Both the position numbers and the translations under genes were made by a program. Below the pieces are notes generated by a model. That model saw only the letters and a program-made list of their open reading frames with translations, had not been told where the DNA came from and made no database searches. From Bacteroidota bacterium (GTDB lineage: Bacteria; Bacteroidota; Bacteroidia; UKL13-3): a stretch of 64,000 nucleotides of DNA. The stretch covers positions 124,001-188,000 of the forward strand of contig JAIXWW010000009.1 in the NCBI GenBank assembly GCA_027491085.1, in the 5' to 3' direction. Numbering within the stretch: position 1 is the first letter of the stretch; every line of letters starts with the position of its first letter. This document shows, piece by piece, positions 25,166 through 35,158 of this stretch.

Positions 25166-28100
25166 ATGAAAGACATGAACTTGAAAAAAAAATTTATAGC
25201 TTTTTTATTCCTAACTTTTTTGTCTATTAATCTCTTGAGTAGTCAAAATATATACAGCTTAGAACCTATTCAAGTAGTTGGACAAATGAATGGTTATTCT
25301 ACTTCATCAAACTCAAATACTACCTATCGTAAAATTAGCACATCAGCTGCTGGCAATCCTACTGATGGTAGAGGGCAATGGATAAAAACATATAATGTTC
25401 AATCAAGTGGTGGAGATTTCACACCACGTAATATGATTGGAGGAAGTGGAGCTGGATTTTTATTTGTATCAGGACCAAGTACTAATAGATTTGCAAATAA
25501 GTGGGTATTTAGTGGAGTTGCTCAAGGGTCTGTAAATGCTGTAAATGTTTGTAATGCCTATAATTCTGGTAACGATATGGGTTTAAATATGAATACTGTA
25601 GGTAAATATACTTTTGTATTTAATGATGCAGGTTATTCATCAACCAATGCAAAATATTATGTAGCATATACATCATCAACTCCAATAACTGTTAGCAGAA
25701 CAAGTGAGATTTTGAACATTGATAGAAGTGCCAATATTTCAATTACTACCAATACAACACCTTCATTTGGCGAAAATATTTTTGTTCGTTACACTACTGC
25801 CAATGATTTCTCCTCAGCTAATACAAGTTCAGTTGTTCAAGCTACTGGATTAAATACTTCTTGGTCGGCAAATATTCCTGCTCAAGCAATTGGCAGCACT
25901 GTTAGTTATTATATATTCACTTCCACCATTAGTTTAGCTACATTAAACAGCATGTCAGAAATTGACAAATCGTTAGCAACCTTAAATTATGATGACAATA
26001 GTGGAAGCAATTATGCTTATAATTTAACATCAAACTTTACCTCCGTAACATCCGGTAATTTTACTGATTTGGCTACTTGGGGTGTAAGTCAAATATTCAG
26101 TGGCGCTTCTTATACAATTACCAACTCAAACACTGTTAACTTAAATCAAGATTTTACGGTTCAAAATTTAACCCTAAACTCTGGAGGGAATTTTAACAAC
26201 AACTCCTTTACTTTAAATATTGCAACAAATGGTAGTATTATAAACAATGGGGATTCAAGCACTTCATTTAATGCAAATTCAGGTAAAATCAATTTCATTG
26301 GAACTGGATCAATTAGTGGCAGTAAATCAACTATATTAAATAAGTTAACCATTAATTCGGGAACAGTTACATTAACAACTGTACCTTTTATCAATGATAC
26401 CTTTCAAATCAATGGAGGAAATGTTTCAGCTGCACCTATTTACTCAATTACCTCAACCCTTTTATATAACACAACCTATAGTAGATTTAATGAATGGAAT
26501 TATGTTGGAGTAGGAACGATTGGAACAAGTGCTGGATACCCTAATAATGTTACCATAGCTGCAGGCACTTTTAATTTGGCCAACTCAAGTACAGCCGCCA
26601 GGGCAATATATGGCTCATTAAATATTAATTCGGGAGCAACATTAAATGTTAACTCGGCTAATATGCTATTAACTGTTGGAGGAAATATTGCTAACAATGG
26701 AACATTTAATAGTGCCACAACTGGAACGATAGCGCTGGCAAATAATTCAACTATAACTGGGAATGTATTAATATTAAACAATTTAACCTTAAATGGAATA
26801 ACATCATTAGGCCAAACAATAATAAATGGACAATTAACCTTAAATAATGGCTCAAACATTATTTCGGGAACTCCTAATTATGGTTCATCAGCTACATTAA
26901 TTTATAATTTTAATAAAAATATTGGACTAGAGTGGCCAACAGCTAATGGCCCTTTTAATGTAACCTTAAATGCTTCAATTGGACTATTAGAGCTTGATGG
27001 AAATAAAACGATAAATGGCACCTTAACCATAAACAATGGTTCAACTTTGGATGTAGGTGCATCAAATTATACAATAACATTTGGCAACAATTCAAATTTT
27101 ATAAATAATGGTACTTTCAATTCAAACTCTGGTACAATAAATTTTAATGGTTTATCAACCATTTCGGGAAATATTGCCTTTTATAAAGTAAATATTTTAG
27201 GTGGTGTTAATTTTGGAACTCTATCAACTGTAAATGATAGTTTAAACATTAAACCCGGTGGCTATATAATAAATAACCCACCAACATATGGAAGTTCATC
27301 TACACTAAATTATTCATCAGGTGCCACTTATATTGCAGGAACGGAATGGACAAGTGGAACGGAATCAGGAAGAGGCGTACCGAACAATATTTTAATAAGC
27401 AATAATACCAATCTTTCCTTTGGAACTACAGCTGCTTACAGACAATTATTAGGAAATATTATTATTGAAAATGGTTCAACTATTACATTATCTAGTAATA
27501 TTGGTGGTGATATTAAAATTAAGGGTAGCTGGCAAAACAACAACATTGCTATAGGAACTGGTTTTGTGCATAATAACAGGGCTTTGATTTGTAATGGTTC
27601 AGGGAATCAATATTTGAATAATTTATCAGGAAGATTAACTATAGGTTATTTGCTTATCAACAAAACAAATGGATCATTAATTCTAAATGATAGCTTATTT
27701 TTAAATGGAACCGCAACCGGAACTGCACAAGTACTTCAGTTATTAAATAATGGAAACTTAGATTTAAATGGAAATGTTTTAACAATAAATGGTGGGCAAG
27801 TTCGCTCTATATTATGCAATAACACATCTAACTTAATTACTGGATCTGAAAATAGTCAAATAAACTTTGCGTCAGGAACAGGAATTGCCCTCATTGAAGG
27901 AACAGAAAATTTAACAATTGATAGTAATATTTACTTAAGTATTAACAAAGGAGTAAATTTTGGTCTAAATAAAACCACTGTAAAAGGAACACTTGAAATA
28001 AATGAAGGTTCATTTTGCAGTGTAAATTCACCTCTTTATACTTCGTCATCTACACTAGTTTATAAAACAGGAAGCTATACACAAAGTAATGAATGGACAT

Positions 28101-29296
28101 CATCAAATTATCCTTCAAATATTAAAATTAATTTACTCAACTCCTCAAACTCTATTACTTTATTAGGTAATAGATCTATTTCAGGTACTTTATCATTATT
28201 AAGTGGAAACATTAATACCAACAATGATACTTTAAAATTACAATCAAATTCGTCAATAATTAGAACCAACGGACACATAATTGGTAATTTATCGAAGTAC
28301 TTTCCAACAGGAAGTAATATTTCAAAAACTTATGAAGTTGGCACAAACCTAGGATATACGCCAATAACACTAAATTTTCCAAATATTACAACGGACGGAT
28401 TTATTACCTTATGTTCTAAGGATAGTGACAATGTGAATATAAGTTCGTCTGGTTTAAAACCTAACAAAAGCGTTAATAGAAATTGGTTAATAAACAGTAC
28501 AACAGTTGTACCTATATCTTATAATATTGAATTAAACTACCTAAATTCAGACAATGACACGCTGGTTAATTATTCAAATTATAAACTTAATACATTTAAC
28601 TTTGGTACGTGGGTTGGCAAAGTAAATGCATCTGGAACACCAAATGCTACAAAAGCAACTTATAGCGGCATAAGTAGTTTTGGCTCAATTCAAATTGCAG
28701 AAGATAGCACCACTTCTGCTGGAGCAACGCTAAATTTAACGGCTTATTTACAAGGCTTATATATAGGTGCTGGAACAATGACCTCAGCCCCATTTAATTA
28801 TGATGGCGTTAGTCCAAACTCAATTGCCGATACTATTACAGTTGAATTACATGAAGCAGCATCGCCTTACAATACTGTATTTTCAGTTACAGGTATATTA
28901 AGCACTACAGGTAATGCAAATTTGCTTTTTCCTTCAGGAGCCATAGGAAACTACTATTATATAGCAGTTAAACATAGGAACTCAATAGAAACTTGGAGCT
29001 CAGATACTATTCAAATGACCTCTGTTACTAATTATGATTTTAGTTCAGCAGCAGGACAAGCTTATGGAAATAACTTAATTGATGATGGTACAGGTATATT
29101 TTTATTATATAGTGGCGATATTAATCAGGATGGATCTGTTGATTTTGCAGATTACCCCGATTTAGATTTAGGAAGCAGCAATGGAGATATTGGATATCTT
29201 GCAACTGATTTAAATGGCGATTCTTCAATCGATTTTGCTGATTATCCATTGATAGACAGCAATAGTAGTTTAGGAATTATTTTATTTAGACCTTAG
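25166..29296 (+). CDS. Large repetitive secreted protein with C-terminal dockerin-like calcium loops
   Basis: About 1376 residues from the ATG at 25166. A signal peptide (about residues 4-27, ending LLSSQ) precedes a long Asn/Ser/Thr/Gly-rich region with beta-helix character ([19 protein letters not shown] units). A motif P-x-Y-G-S-S-S-T-L-x-Y followed by a Glu-Trp pair and P-x-N-I/V recurs at DNA positions near 26436, 26870, 27281 and 28030. The C-terminus has two EF-hand-like loops, [14 protein letters not shown] and [14 protein letters not shown], and ends IILFRP; no T9SS type A or B sorting domain is recognised. It is probably a surface adhesin or structural protein. The export route is unclear. 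Confidence 0.8.
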   Translation: MKDMNLKKKFIAFLFLTFLSINLLSSQNIYSLEPIQVVGQMNGYSTSSNSNTTYRKISTSAAGNPTDGRGQWIKTYNVQSSGGDFTPRNMIGGSGAGFLFVSGPSTNRFANKWVFSGVAQGSVNAVNVCNAYNSGNDMGLNMNTVGKYTFVFNDAGYSSTNAKYYVAYTSSTPITVSRTSEILNIDRSANISITTNTTPSFGENIFVRYTTANDFSSANTSSVVQATGLNTSWSANIPAQAIGSTVSYYIFTSTISLATLNSMSEIDKSLATLNYDDNSGSNYAYNLTSNFTSVTSGNFTDLATWGVSQIFSGASYTITNSNTVNLNQDFTVQNLTLNSGGNFNNNSFTLNIATNGSIINNGDSSTSFNANSGKINFIGTGSISGSKSTILNKLTINSGTVTLTTVPFINDTFQINGGNVSAAPIYSITSTLLYNTTYSRFNEWNYVGVGTIGTSAGYPNNVTIAAGTFNLANSSTAARAIYGSLNINSGATLNVNSANMLLTVGGNIANNGTFNSATTGTIALANNSTITGNVLILNNLTLNGITSLGQTIINGQLTLNNGSNIISGTPNYGSSATLIYNFNKNIGLEWPTANGPFNVTLNASIGLLELDGNKTINGTLTINNGSTLDVGASNYTITFGNNSNFINNGTFNSNSGTINFNGLSTISGNIAFYKVNILGGVNFGTLSTVNDSLNIKPGGYIINNPPTYGSSSTLNYSSGATYIAGTEWTSGTESGRGVPNNILISNNTNLSFGTTAAYRQLLGNIIIENGSTITLSSNIGGDIKIKGSWQNNNIAIGTGFVHNNRALICNGSGNQYLNNLSGRLTIGYLLINKTNGSLILNDSLFLNGTATGTAQVLQLLNNGNLDLNGNVLTINGGQVRSILCNNTSNLITGSENSQINFASGTGIALIEGTENLTIDSNIYLSINKGVNFGLNKTTVKGTLEINEGSFCSVNSPLYTSSSTLVYKTGSYTQSNEWTSSNYPSNIKINLLNSSNSITLLGNRSISGTLSLLSGNINTNNDTLKLQSNSSIIRTNGHIIGNLSKYFPTGSNISKTYEVGTNLGYTPITLNFPNITTDGFITLCSKDSDNVNISSSGLKPNKSVNRNWLINSTTVVPISYNIELNYLNSDNDTLVNYSNYKLNTFNFGTWVGKVNASGTPNATKATYSGISSFGSIQIAEDSTTSAGATLNLTAYLQGLYIGAGTMTSAPFNYDGVSPNSIADTITVELHEAASPYNTVFSVTGILSTTGNANLLFPSGAIGNYYYIAVKHRNSIETWSSDTIQMTSVTNYDFSSAAGQAYGNNLIDDGTGIFLLYSGDINQDGSVDFADYPDLDLGSSNGDIGYLATDLNGDSSIDFADYPLIDSNSSLGIILFRP

Positions 29297-30885
29297 CCGC
29301 ATAAAGAAAAGGTGTCTCCGTTAAACAATCCTTTGTCGCTCAATTTTAAATGAGGAATAACTAATAATGCCATAAATGATAAACTCATAAATGGAGCTCG
29401 CAAGGTTGAACCTAATTCTTGCTTACTAAAATTATCCAATTGAGTATAATCTTCGGCTACTTTCCACGCATCTTCGTTGCTCATTAAACCGGCAATTGGA
29501 AGAGGTAAAATTAATTGGTCAGCACTATTCACTGCACTTAAGCCGCCTTTATTGGCTATTATTAAATTTACAGCATTACAAATTTCTTCATCGCTAACAC
29601 CAACAGCTATAATATTATGACTATCGTGCGCAACAGACGATGCAATAGCACCTTTTTTCAAACCAAAATTTTTAATAAATGAAATAGCAATAGGTGCAGC
29701 ATGATACCTATTAACCACAACAATTTTTAAAATATCATTTTGGGGGAATACTTCATGTTTAGGAAACGAAAGTTTATTGGTAATTAATTGCCCATCCAGA
29801 CATTCAATAACTAACTCATTTTCTTTTATTTCGTAGGCAAAATCCAAAGCCTTTTTAGGTTCTATATTAAACTGATTAATGGGCTCAATTGGAACTTTTT
29901 CAATGAGCGTTTTACCATTTTCGGCTACTAATTTTCCTTGTATAAAAGTGCGTTCTGCAATAAAATCAGTTAAATTATTTACTACAATAAAATCGGCCGA
30001 ATCGCCAATATTTAAAGTGCCTACGGGCAATTTATAATGCCAAAAAGGATTTAAACAAGCTACTTGTAAAACATCAAACAAACTGTACCCTAAAGCAATT
30101 GCCCGAGCAACTAATTGATTTATGTGACCTAACAATAAACTGTCAGGATGTTTATCATCGCTACAAAACATCAATTGCGAAGCATGTTTTTCCATTAAAG
30201 GAATCAGTGTATCAAAATTGCGGGCTGCACTTCCTTCACGGATAATTACCTTCATTCCAAAACCAATTTTTTCCAATGCTTCTTCTAAAGTAAAACATTC
30301 ATGGTCGGTACTCATGCCTTCGTCAATGTATTGCTTTGCTTGCGCTCCATGCAATCCAGGAGCATGTCCATCAACAGGTTTATGGTGTTTTTTAGCACTT
30401 GCTATTTTAGCCATTACCTCTTCATCTTTGTATAAAACACCAGGAAAATTCATCATTTCAGCCAAATACAATATTTCTGGTTTGGCTAAAAGTGTATCAA
30501 TATCTTGGGCGTTAATTACCGCACCTGCTGTTTCAAAAACAGTGGCAGGAACACAACTTGGCGCCCCAAAAAAGAAATGAAAAGGCACTTGTTTACCATT
30601 TTCAATCATAAAATCAATGCCTTGTAAACCTAGCACATTGGCTATTTCGTGAGGATCGCTAACTGTGGCTACAGTGCCATGAATAACAGCCATTCTTGCA
30701 AATTCGCTTGGCGCTAACAAACTACTTTCTATATGAACATGCGCATCAATAAAACCAGGAAGTGCATAGTTTTGGCAAACTTCATTTATCTTTTCAATAG
30801 CAGATATTTTTCCATTTTCAATAGTAATTTCAGATGCATAAATTTGCTTATTGACTATATCTACGTAGTTCGATTTTATTTTCAT
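29293..30885 (-). CDS. ade: Adenine deaminase
   Basis: 530-residue amidohydrolase that converts adenine to hypoxanthine for purine salvage. Metal-binding motifs are visible: [12 protein letters not shown], a VDGHAPGL His, TDHECFT and FCSDDKHPD, in the family order, with the typical C-terminal domain containing [12 protein letters not shown]. The length is a little shorter than E. coli Ade. Its stop codon overlaps that of the convergent surface protein gene by 4 bp. It lies downstream of hutI on the same strand with an 88-bp gap. Confidence 0.94.
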   Translation of the reverse strand: MKIKSNYVDIVNKQIYASEITIENGKISAIEKINEVCQNYALPGFIDAHVHIESSLLAPSEFARMAVIHGTVATVSDPHEIANVLGLQGIDFMIENGKQVPFHFFFGAPSCVPATVFETAGAVINAQDIDTLLAKPEILYLAEMMNFPGVLYKDEEVMAKIASAKKHHKPVDGHAPGLHGAQAKQYIDEGMSTDHECFTLEEALEKIGFGMKVIIREGSAARNFDTLIPLMEKHASQLMFCSDDKHPDSLLLGHINQLVARAIALGYSLFDVLQVACLNPFWHYKLPVGTLNIGDSADFIVVNNLTDFIAERTFIQGKLVAENGKTLIEKVPIEPINQFNIEPKKALDFAYEIKENELVIECLDGQLITNKLSFPKHEVFPQNDILKIVVVNRYHAAPIAISFIKNFGLKKGAIASSVAHDSHNIIAVGVSDEEICNAVNLIIANKGGLSAVNSADQLILPLPIAGLMSNEDAWKVAEDYTQLDNFSKQELGSTLRAPFMSLSFMALLVIPHLKLSDKGLFNGDTFSLCG

Positions 30886-30897
30886 AATTTTATTAAA

Positions 30898-30929
30898 GAT
30901 TGAAAGATTAAAAAATTAGAAGATTATTT
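30898..30929. repeat. Degenerate octamer tandem repeat before ade
   Basis: Four 8-bp units: GATTGAAA, GATTAAAA, AATTAGAA, GATTATTT, beginning 12 bp before the ade start. Similar 7-8 bp arrays occur at three other places in this window. Confidence 0.5.
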
Positions 30930-30973
30930 TGACTTCGCTCACGCCTTGCGTGATTGTCACTCCGCACTTTGCA

Positions 30974-32227
30974 TTAATATTGTTTACCATTAATAACAAC
31001 CCTATCAACACAATCATTGCCAAAATTATAAGGTATAAATGCAAGTGATGATATTGGTTTGGTAATAATTAAATTAGCAATTTTTCCTTTGGTAATACTT
31101 CCATATTGATGGCTTAATTCCATAGCGTAGGCACCATTAATGGTGGTAGCATTTATTGCTTCTTCTGGGGTAATTTTCATTTGGGTGCAAGCCAAACTTA
31201 CCACAAAACCCATGCGTCCGTTAGGCGAACTTCCCGGATTATAATCGCTTGCTAAACATACAGGCAAACCTGCATCAATCATTTTGCGAGCAGGCATGTA
31301 TGGAATTCCTAAAAAGAAAGAACAATTTGGCAAACCAACTGGCATGGTATTGCTATTCAGCAAACACTCAATTTCTGCTTCGCCTGTATATTCTAAATGA
31401 TCTACACTCAATGCATTGTGCTTTACCCCTACCTGAACACCGCCTGTGTATCCTAACTCATTAGCATGAATTTTTGGTTTTAAATGATACTTGGCTGCTG
31501 CATTTAAAAGCAAATCTGTTTCTTCTACCGTATAAAAACCTTGGTCGCAGAATACATCAAAATAATCAGCTAATTTTTCGTTAGCAATATTGGGCAACAT
31601 TTCGTTCAAAATTAAATCAATATAACCTTGACGGTTTTGTTTAAACTCAGTAGGAATAGCATGCGCACCCAAAAAAGTAGCCTTAATTGGAATTAGAGAA
31701 ACTTGTTTTAATTGCTCTATTACTCGCAACATTTTTATTTCATCTTTCACCGTTAAACCATAACCACTTTTTATTTCAATAGCACCTGTACCTTGGCTAA
31801 TTACTTGTTGCAAACGTTCATGTGCTTGTTCAAAAAGTTCGGCCTCGCTCATGTTTTGTAACTTTTTAGCCGAGTTTAAAATGCCACCACCTGCTGCAGC
31901 TATTTCCTCATAACTTTTTCCTTTTATGCGCATTTCAAATTCTTCTTCGCGCCATTTTGCAAAAACTATATGTGTATGACTATCCATAAACGATGGTAAA
32001 ACCATTCCGCCTTTGGCATCTATTTGAGTTGAAATAGTAATATTTTTAGTAGCGTTGGCCAAATCTTCCATCTTGCCAAAACTAAAAATGGTATCATTTT
32101 CTATGATTAAATAAGCATTGTCAATACTTTCTAAATGGGCCATTTCTGACCCTTTTTTTAAAAGAATTTCAGAAGCTAAAATTCCTTTTAGCGATTTGAT
32201 ATTTGAAACTAAAGTATAGGTTTTCAT
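30974..32227 (-). CDS. hutI: Imidazolonepropionase
   Basis: 417-residue zinc or iron amidohydrolase that opens 4-imidazolone-5-propanoate to formiminoglutamate, the third step of histidine breakdown. Motifs: FMDSHTHIVFA (metal His pair), EEIAAAGGGI, the KSGYGL substrate loop, KIHANELG and ASDYNPGSSPN. I place the start at the ATG at 32227; a TTG 9 bp upstream is in frame but lies in a -7-like box. The other hut genes are not in the window. Confidence 0.95.
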   Translation of the reverse strand: MKTYTLVSNIKSLKGILASEILLKKGSEMAHLESIDNAYLIIENDTIFSFGKMEDLANATKNITISTQIDAKGGMVLPSFMDSHTHIVFAKWREEEFEMRIKGKSYEEIAAAGGGILNSAKKLQNMSEAELFEQAHERLQQVISQGTGAIEIKSGYGLTVKDEIKMLRVIEQLKQVSLIPIKATFLGAHAIPTEFKQNRQGYIDLILNEMLPNIANEKLADYFDVFCDQGFYTVEETDLLLNAAAKYHLKPKIHANELGYTGGVQVGVKHNALSVDHLEYTGEAEIECLLNSNTMPVGLPNCSFFLGIPYMPARKMIDAGLPVCLASDYNPGSSPNGRMGFVVSLACTQMKITPEEAINATTINGAYAMELSHQYGSITKGKIANLIITKPISSLAFIPYNFGNDCVDRVVINGKQY

Positions 32228-32472
32228 AAATGTCAAAATTAATAATTAAAACGAATTGTATTACACAAAAACCAAGACCGGTTAATGAGTTAAATATTTA
32301 GTTCATGTGCAAGGCATAATGTTTTGTTTTTTATGCATTATTGAAAAATGATAACCTATTACGTTTTTGCCTCCTGTTACGGCAACGATTTTATAATTTT
32401 ATTTAGTAATGGAAAGCACTCATTTATAGCAAAGAAGATGCCTTCTGCATGACTTTGGTAGCAAAGCAAAAA

Positions 32473-32512
32473 TCAACAAGTCAACAAATCTCTAAATCAA
32501 CAAATCAATTTA
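32473..32512. repeat. Octamer tandem repeat running into the corA stop codon
   Basis: Five 8-bp units: TCAACAAG, TCAACAAA, TCTCTAAA, TCAACAAA, TCAATTTA. The last unit contains the corA stop codon (minus strand, 32512-32510). Confidence 0.6.
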
Positions 32513-33412
32513 AATCCAGCCTTTTCTGCTAAACCATTGGTAAATAATTATAGTAAGCAAAAGCATAAAAATTAACACGGCCGGATAGCCATAATGGTGC
32601 GTTAATTCAGGCATAAACTGAAAATTCATTCCATAAATTCCTACTATAAAAGTTAAAGGTAAAAAGAATGCTGAGAAAACAGTTAATACGCGCATCACCT
32701 CATTCGTTTTTTGGCTTGAAAGCGAAATATAAATATTTAATAAACTGTGTATACTATCGTAAATTTCTTCAGTAATGGTTTCTACACGCACATAAGTATC
32801 TTTTAAATCCTCGTAAATGGTGTTGCGTTTGTGCGAATTTCCTAACTGTTCAATTACAGCCTTGGTTAAAGTAAACAAACGCTTTTTTACATAAATTTTT
32901 CTCTTAATTAGGTATAAGTTTTTTAGTAAATCGGGTATTTTACTTTTTAAAAATATACGCGTTTCGTACGAGTCAATTTCAGCATCCAAGGCCGCTAAAG
33001 GATTTTCAAAACTTTGCAACGAATCTTTAATTATTTTACAAATAATATCGAAAGGACTTTTACAAACATTGGTATTTGCATACTTTTTAGCTACTCCATC
33101 TATAACTATTGAATCATGTCTGTGTATGGTTAGCAAAAAATCTTTACCCCAAAAAACAGCAATTTTACGAGTCAATTTTTGAAAGCTATCTGCTCCAATA
33201 TCACACTTATTGTCATAATTTCTAATAATAATAAAATGCTCATTATCGAGTTGTTCAAATTTTGGTAAATGTCCAGGGTCTAAACAATCTTTAATGGCTG
33301 TTTCAGGCAAATTGTATTTTATAGCCAAGTCTTTTAACTCTTGCTCAGTTGGTTGGTTTACATCTACCCAACAAAACGAATGTTCTGAGGCCTCTTTCAG
33401 TATTTGTATCAT
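32510..33412 (-). CDS. corA: CorA-type magnesium/cobalt transporter
   Basis: 300 residues. Pentameric inner membrane channel for divalent cations. A long N-terminal cytoplasmic domain (about 1-235) ends in two C-terminal helices, and the selectivity signature YGMNF lies between them, followed by the acidic MPE loop and a second helix ending near WFSRKGWI. Length and order are those of the family. The ion specificity cannot be read off. A 273-bp gap separates it from hutI. Confidence 0.93.
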   Translation of the reverse strand: MIQILKEASEHSFCWVDVNQPTEQELKDLAIKYNLPETAIKDCLDPGHLPKFEQLDNEHFIIIRNYDNKCDIGADSFQKLTRKIAVFWGKDFLLTIHRHDSIVIDGVAKKYANTNVCKSPFDIICKIIKDSLQSFENPLAALDAEIDSYETRIFLKSKIPDLLKNLYLIKRKIYVKKRLFTLTKAVIEQLGNSHKRNTIYEDLKDTYVRVETITEEIYDSIHSLLNIYISLSSQKTNEVMRVLTVFSAFFLPLTFIVGIYGMNFQFMPELTHHYGYPAVLIFMLLLTIIIYQWFSRKGWI

Positions 33413-33416
33413 GCTT

Positions 33417-33450
33417 TTTGAAAGTATAAAAATACATATTTTTACTTTTG
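33417..33450 (+). promoter_or_regulatory. Promoter pointing into a gene-free stretch
   Basis: TTTG at 33417-33420, a 22-nt spacer, TACTTTTG at 33443-33450. It reads away from corA and is followed by no nearby start codon, only by inverted repeats and a terminator. Confidence 0.5.
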
Positions 33451-33456
33451 AATAAA

Positions 33457-33668
33457 ATTAATTTACTCACTTAATTCCAAACAATTTAAATTTTAAGGAT
33501 AAAATTAATTACCTGACTAACAATTGATTGTAATTAATTTTAAATTATTAGAAACTATTCATCTCAATTGGATGTTTTTGTAAATTAAGTGAGTAAATTT
33601 TTTCATAATTAATGAAGAAACCTTTGGAAACATTGGGCAAAAAGCCGGGGGAGCCCGGCTTTTTTGTT
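33457..33668 (+). ncRNA. Candidate structured small RNA of about 210 nt
   Basis: The stretch has no coding frame. It contains a perfect 17-bp inverted repeat (33460-33476 with 33583-33599) enclosing a perfect 13-bp inverted repeat (33500-33512 with 33530-33542), so a long stem with a large internal bulge could form. A consensus-like promoter lies directly before and a GC-rich terminator ends it. The arrangement recalls 6S-type RNAs, but I cannot assign a family. Alternatives are a MITE remnant or a long leader of the next gene. Confidence 0.4.
33639..33668 (+). terminator. Strong intrinsic terminator in the gene-free stretch
   Basis: AAAAAGCCGGG, a 4-nt loop, then its complement with six T. 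No + strand gene ends upstream of it, which suggests a noncoding transcript. Confidence 0.85.
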
Positions 33669-33745
33669 TTTATTGGTTATATAAATTTTATTTTTAATAT
33701 TTAAGTATGCTGCTTTATTCTATTTTTGTGTTGAAACATTAAGCT

Positions 33746-34642
33746 TTGATAAACTACCTTAAACATACTGAAATAGATAAAACAAAGTGGGATTATTGCA
33801 TTTCTCACGCTAGCAATACCATTATTTACGCCTATGCTTGGTATTTAGATATAGTAAGCCCTAGTTGGGATGCATTGGTGCTTAACGATTACGAGGCTGT
33901 AATGCCATTGACACACAGAAAAAAGTATTTCATTTCCTACTTGTTTCAACCTTTTTTTACCCAACAGTTAGGAGTATTTTCAAAAAATGAATCACAAGCT
34001 TTATTGGTTCAAGATTTTTTAAACGCCATTCCTTCCAAATTTAAATTAATCGATATCAACTTAAATGAGGAAAATAGTACTGAAGGATTAAAGCCTCGTA
34101 AAAACTATTTGCTTCCTATTGATGAAGGTTATAAAGATATTTACACCGGATACAAAGGACAAGCAAAACGCAATTTAAAAAAAGCCAAAGATGAAGGTTT
34201 ATTTTTACAAGCTTTGCCTTATAAACAAGTGATTGATTTTTACCAAAAAAATAAAGGTAAAGAAACTAAAGGAGTAAAAGAAAACGACTACAAAACCCTT
34301 AAACAATTGTATAAAATTTGTAACAAGCAAAATAATCTATTGGCAGTTGGCGTTTATAGTAATCAGTTTGGTTTACTAGGGGCTGCAGCTTTTATAATTA
34401 ATGGAGATAGGGCCATTTTTCATTTAGGAACATCAAACGAAAAAGGTAAAAAAATGGGTGCTATGCACTTTTTAATGGATTCCGTTATTATGCAATTATC
34501 TGGCAAAAATTTATTTATTGACTTTGAAGGTTCAGAAATTGATGGAATTGAACGATTCTACAAATCGTTTGGTGCTTATAAGAAACCTTACTTTAAATAC
34601 AGAAAAAACAATTTGCCTAAACTTTTAGCTTGGATAAAATAA
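33746..34642 (+). CDS. FemAB/GNAT-type acyltransferase-like protein
   Basis: 298 residues starting at TTG (33746), preceded by a -7-like TATTTTTG at 33721. The core resembles the BioF2/FemAB-like N-acetyltransferase fold: YKGQAKRNLKKAKDEG in the middle, then LLGAAAFIINGDRAIFHLG and a late FIDFEGSEIDGIERFYKSFG. Such proteins add amino acids or acyl groups to peptidoglycan or lipids, but the substrate here is unknown. Its stop codon overlaps the start of the next lipoprotein gene (TAATG). Confidence 0.75.
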   Translation: MINYLKHTEIDKTKWDYCISHASNTIIYAYAWYLDIVSPSWDALVLNDYEAVMPLTHRKKYFISYLFQPFFTQQLGVFSKNESQALLVQDFLNAIPSKFKLIDINLNEENSTEGLKPRKNYLLPIDEGYKDIYTGYKGQAKRNLKKAKDEGLFLQALPYKQVIDFYQKNKGKETKGVKENDYKTLKQLYKICNKQNNLLAVGVYSNQFGLLGAAAFIINGDRAIFHLGTSNEKGKKMGAMHFLMDSVIMQLSGKNLFIDFEGSEIDGIERFYKSFGAYKKPYFKYRKNNLPKLLAWIK

Positions 34643-35106
34643 TGAAATTAAGATATTTATACTTTGTAATAGTTTTTGTTTTTGTGATGGCTTGCGAAAA
34701 GGACAAAAGCGCCTCACAAAACAATGATTTTTTTCCTCCAGTAAATTTTGATATCAATATCAATTTATTGTTGCCAGATGCAGCGCCACTTCAAAACATG
34801 GGAGGTTATATTTATCGTGATGGGCAAGCTGTAGGTTACAAAGGCATTATAATATATAACAATTTTGAAGAATTTGTGGCTTTTGACAGAGCATGTCCTT
34901 ATAAAGTTGATAGTGCTTGCAGCCGCATTTACATGGCCGATAATAATTCAAAATTTCAATGTGGAAGTGGTAATAACCGCTGCTGCGCAAGCGAGTTTTT
35001 TTTAACCACGGGTACACCAAGTAAAGGCCCTGCCGATAGAGGATTGCGCCAATATTATGTAACCAGAAATGGAAATTACTTAAGAGTTACTAGCTTTCCA
35101 CAATAA
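34642..35106 (+). CDS. Rieske-like lipoprotein without cluster histidines
   Basis: 154 residues from the ATG at 34642. A lipobox (VFVMAC) puts the lipid on the Cys of MACEKDK. The later pattern AFDRACPY ... CC-x-S-x-F ... LRQYYV follows the Rieske fold of Bacteroidota lipoproteins. The usual CxH and CxxH ligand boxes read CPY and CCAS, so both cluster histidines are missing and a [2Fe-2S] Rieske centre is unlikely. Several other cysteines (AC, QCG, RCC) could bind metal or form disulfides. The start overlaps the previous stop codon by one base. Confidence 0.7.
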   Translation: MKLRYLYFVIVFVFVMACEKDKSASQNNDFFPPVNFDININLLLPDAAPLQNMGGYIYRDGQAVGYKGIIIYNNFEEFVAFDRACPYKVDSACSRIYMADNNSKFQCGSGNNRCCASEFFLTTGTPSKGPADRGLRQYYVTRNGNYLRVTSFPQ

Positions 35107-35158
35107 AAAATCATTTTTAGGTGCTATGTAGCCATTAAATGATTTAGTATTATTGCAC

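Noticed and set aside
26161..26859. Minus-strand frames inside the repetitive surface protein gene
   Set aside because: Low-complexity shadows of the Asn/Thr-rich repeats; no promoter or family match.
33460..33599. MITE-like element with 17-bp terminal inverted repeats
   Set aside because: No convincing target-site duplication flanks it and a promoter and terminator frame it, so a structured RNA is the better explanation.
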